Shown here: in pieces, positions 5,256 to 5,407 of the stretch | Position numbering within the stretch: the first letter of the stretch is position 1 | Layout: the number at the start of each line of letters is the position of its first letter | From: Bauldia sp. | GTDB lineage: Bacteria; Pseudomonadota; Alphaproteobacteria; Rhizobiales; Kaistiaceae | Length of the DNA: 5,407 nucleotides | Reading direction: 5' to 3' | Assembly (NCBI GenBank): GCA_020442095.1 | Contig: JAGRKY010000571.1 | Span: forward strand, 1 to 5,407 | Translations under genes and position numbers: made by a program | Notes under the pieces: generated by a model | Databases searched by the model: none | Told to the model about the DNA's origin: nothing | The model's input: only the letters and a program-made list of their open reading frames with translations

Positions 5256-5279
5256 GCCCTGTGGCCCGATCCGCAGGGC
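5256..5279. other. 9-bp GC-rich stem-loop
   Basis: GCCCTGTGG (5256-5264) pairs with CCGCAGGGC (5271-5279), one G-T pair, with the 6-base loop CCCGAT. No T-run follows on either strand, so it is not a standard terminator. It sits about 110 bases upstream of the tRNA. Confidence 0.35.
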
Positions 5280-5341
5280 GGCTGCGCCGGCGCCTGAATT
5301 CCAGGGGGAAGACACGAAAGAAGAAGCCTGCAGGCTGATCA

Positions 5342-5370
5342 TTGTCGTCGGCGCCAGTCTGGGCTATTGA
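5342..5370 (+). promoter_or_regulatory. Candidate promoter of the tRNA gene
   Basis: TTGTCG (5342-5347), a 17-base spacer, and TATTGA (5365-5370). The predicted start of transcription falls about 8-10 bases before the mature tRNA end at 5386, a normal short leader. Spacing and placement are good; the hexamers are only partial matches. Confidence 0.35.
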
Positions 5371-5385
5371 ACGGCTGGCGATCTT

Positions 5386-5407
5386 GCACCCGTAGCTCAG
5401 CTGGATA
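5386..5407 (+). tRNA. tRNA, 5' part only, probably tRNA-Arg
   Basis: GCACCCG (5386-5392) would be the acceptor 5' strand, followed by TA, the D-stem GCTC (5395-5398) and the D-loop beginning AGCTGGATA. T8, A14 and the GG of the D-loop are in place. The run CCGTAGCTCAGCTGGATA is typical of bacterial tRNA-Arg genes; E. coli tRNA-Arg(ACG), for example, differs by one base over these 22 positions. The anticodon lies beyond the window, so the isoacceptor cannot be given and the amino acid is an inference from the 5' half. Confidence 0.8.

Larger units (their letters stand above)
4986..5385. other. 400-base region without a convincing gene, rich in inverted repeats
   Basis: This stretch lies between the start of the GNAT-RimK operon (minus) and a tRNA (plus). 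Open frames exist on both strands (a 105-codon plus frame opening at TTG 5053, and the upstream extension of the GNAT frame), but they have no protein family features, poor starts and no ribosome-binding sites. What it does hold: a tandem operator-like motif next to the GNAT gene (5011-5041), a 14-bp inverted repeat around a pyrimidine tract (5121-5194), a 9-bp hairpin (5256-5279) and a candidate tRNA promoter (5342-5370). A non-coding RNA is possible but not shown. Confidence 0.6.

Noticed and set aside
4986..5342. N-terminal extension of the GNAT frame by 119 codons
   Set aside because: The translated extension has no domain, signal or similarity to GNATs, and the GNAT fold starts precisely at the ATG at 4985. 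The region instead holds regulatory-looking repeats.
5053..5370. A 105-codon plus-strand open frame before the tRNA
   Set aside because: It starts at TTG with no ribosome-binding site, has no family features, and overlaps the inverted repeats and the candidate tRNA promoter.
5386..5407. tRNA as the attachment site of an integrated element
   Set aside because: Only the 5' end of the tRNA is in view; there is no integrase gene, no duplicated tRNA end and no change in composition in the window.

Overview
The window is GC-rich (roughly two thirds G+C) and reads as alphaproteobacterial chromosome, most likely from the Hyphomicrobiales/Rhizobiales or a close relative. This rests on the lepA N-terminus, the style of the RimK/GNAT pair, the small lipoprotein and the tRNA-Arg-like 5' end. 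The genus cannot be told from the sequence alone. There are no transposases, phage genes, CRISPR arrays or clear compositional islands. All complete genes have intact frames.

Layout, left to right. (1) Positions 1-153, minus strand: the first 51 codons of elongation factor 4 (lepA), cut by the window edge. (2) 275-772, minus: a stand-alone cyclic-nucleotide-binding domain protein. (3) 919-1209, plus: a small Dabb (stress-responsive alpha/beta-barrel) protein, divergent from gene 2 across a 146-base promoter region that holds two kinds of short direct repeat. (4) 1262-2503, minus: a 413-residue major facilitator exporter of the EntS-like MFS_3 type, convergent with gene 3. (5) 2611-2910, minus: a 99-residue lipoprotein starting at GTG. 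(6) 3015-4469, minus: a 484-residue RimK-family ATP-grasp ligase with the N-terminal RLAN region. (7) 4476-4985, minus: a RimI-like GNAT acetyltransferase ending six bases before gene 6 starts. (8) 4986-5385: 400 bases without a convincing gene but with several inverted repeats. (9) 5386-5407, plus: the 5' end of a tRNA, probably tRNA-Arg.

How the genes relate. Genes 7 and 6 form a tight two-gene operon, GNAT first and ATP-grasp second, followed by a plausible intrinsic terminator at 2957-2990. This pair is the most interesting biology here: an acetyltransferase plus an amide-bond-forming ligase, a combination predicted in the comparative-genomics literature to modify a peptide, protein or small molecule, with the substrate unknown. 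Just upstream of it lie two copies of GTCA-N3-TGAC exactly 20 bp apart, a likely operator, and further upstream a 14-bp inverted repeat. The lipoprotein and exporter may be co-transcribed, since they are 107 bases apart on the same strand, but nothing ties their functions together. The lepA, CNB and Dabb genes look like ordinary neighbours. I saw no wholly new system. The GNAT/RimK operon and its regulatory region are the best candidates for follow-up.
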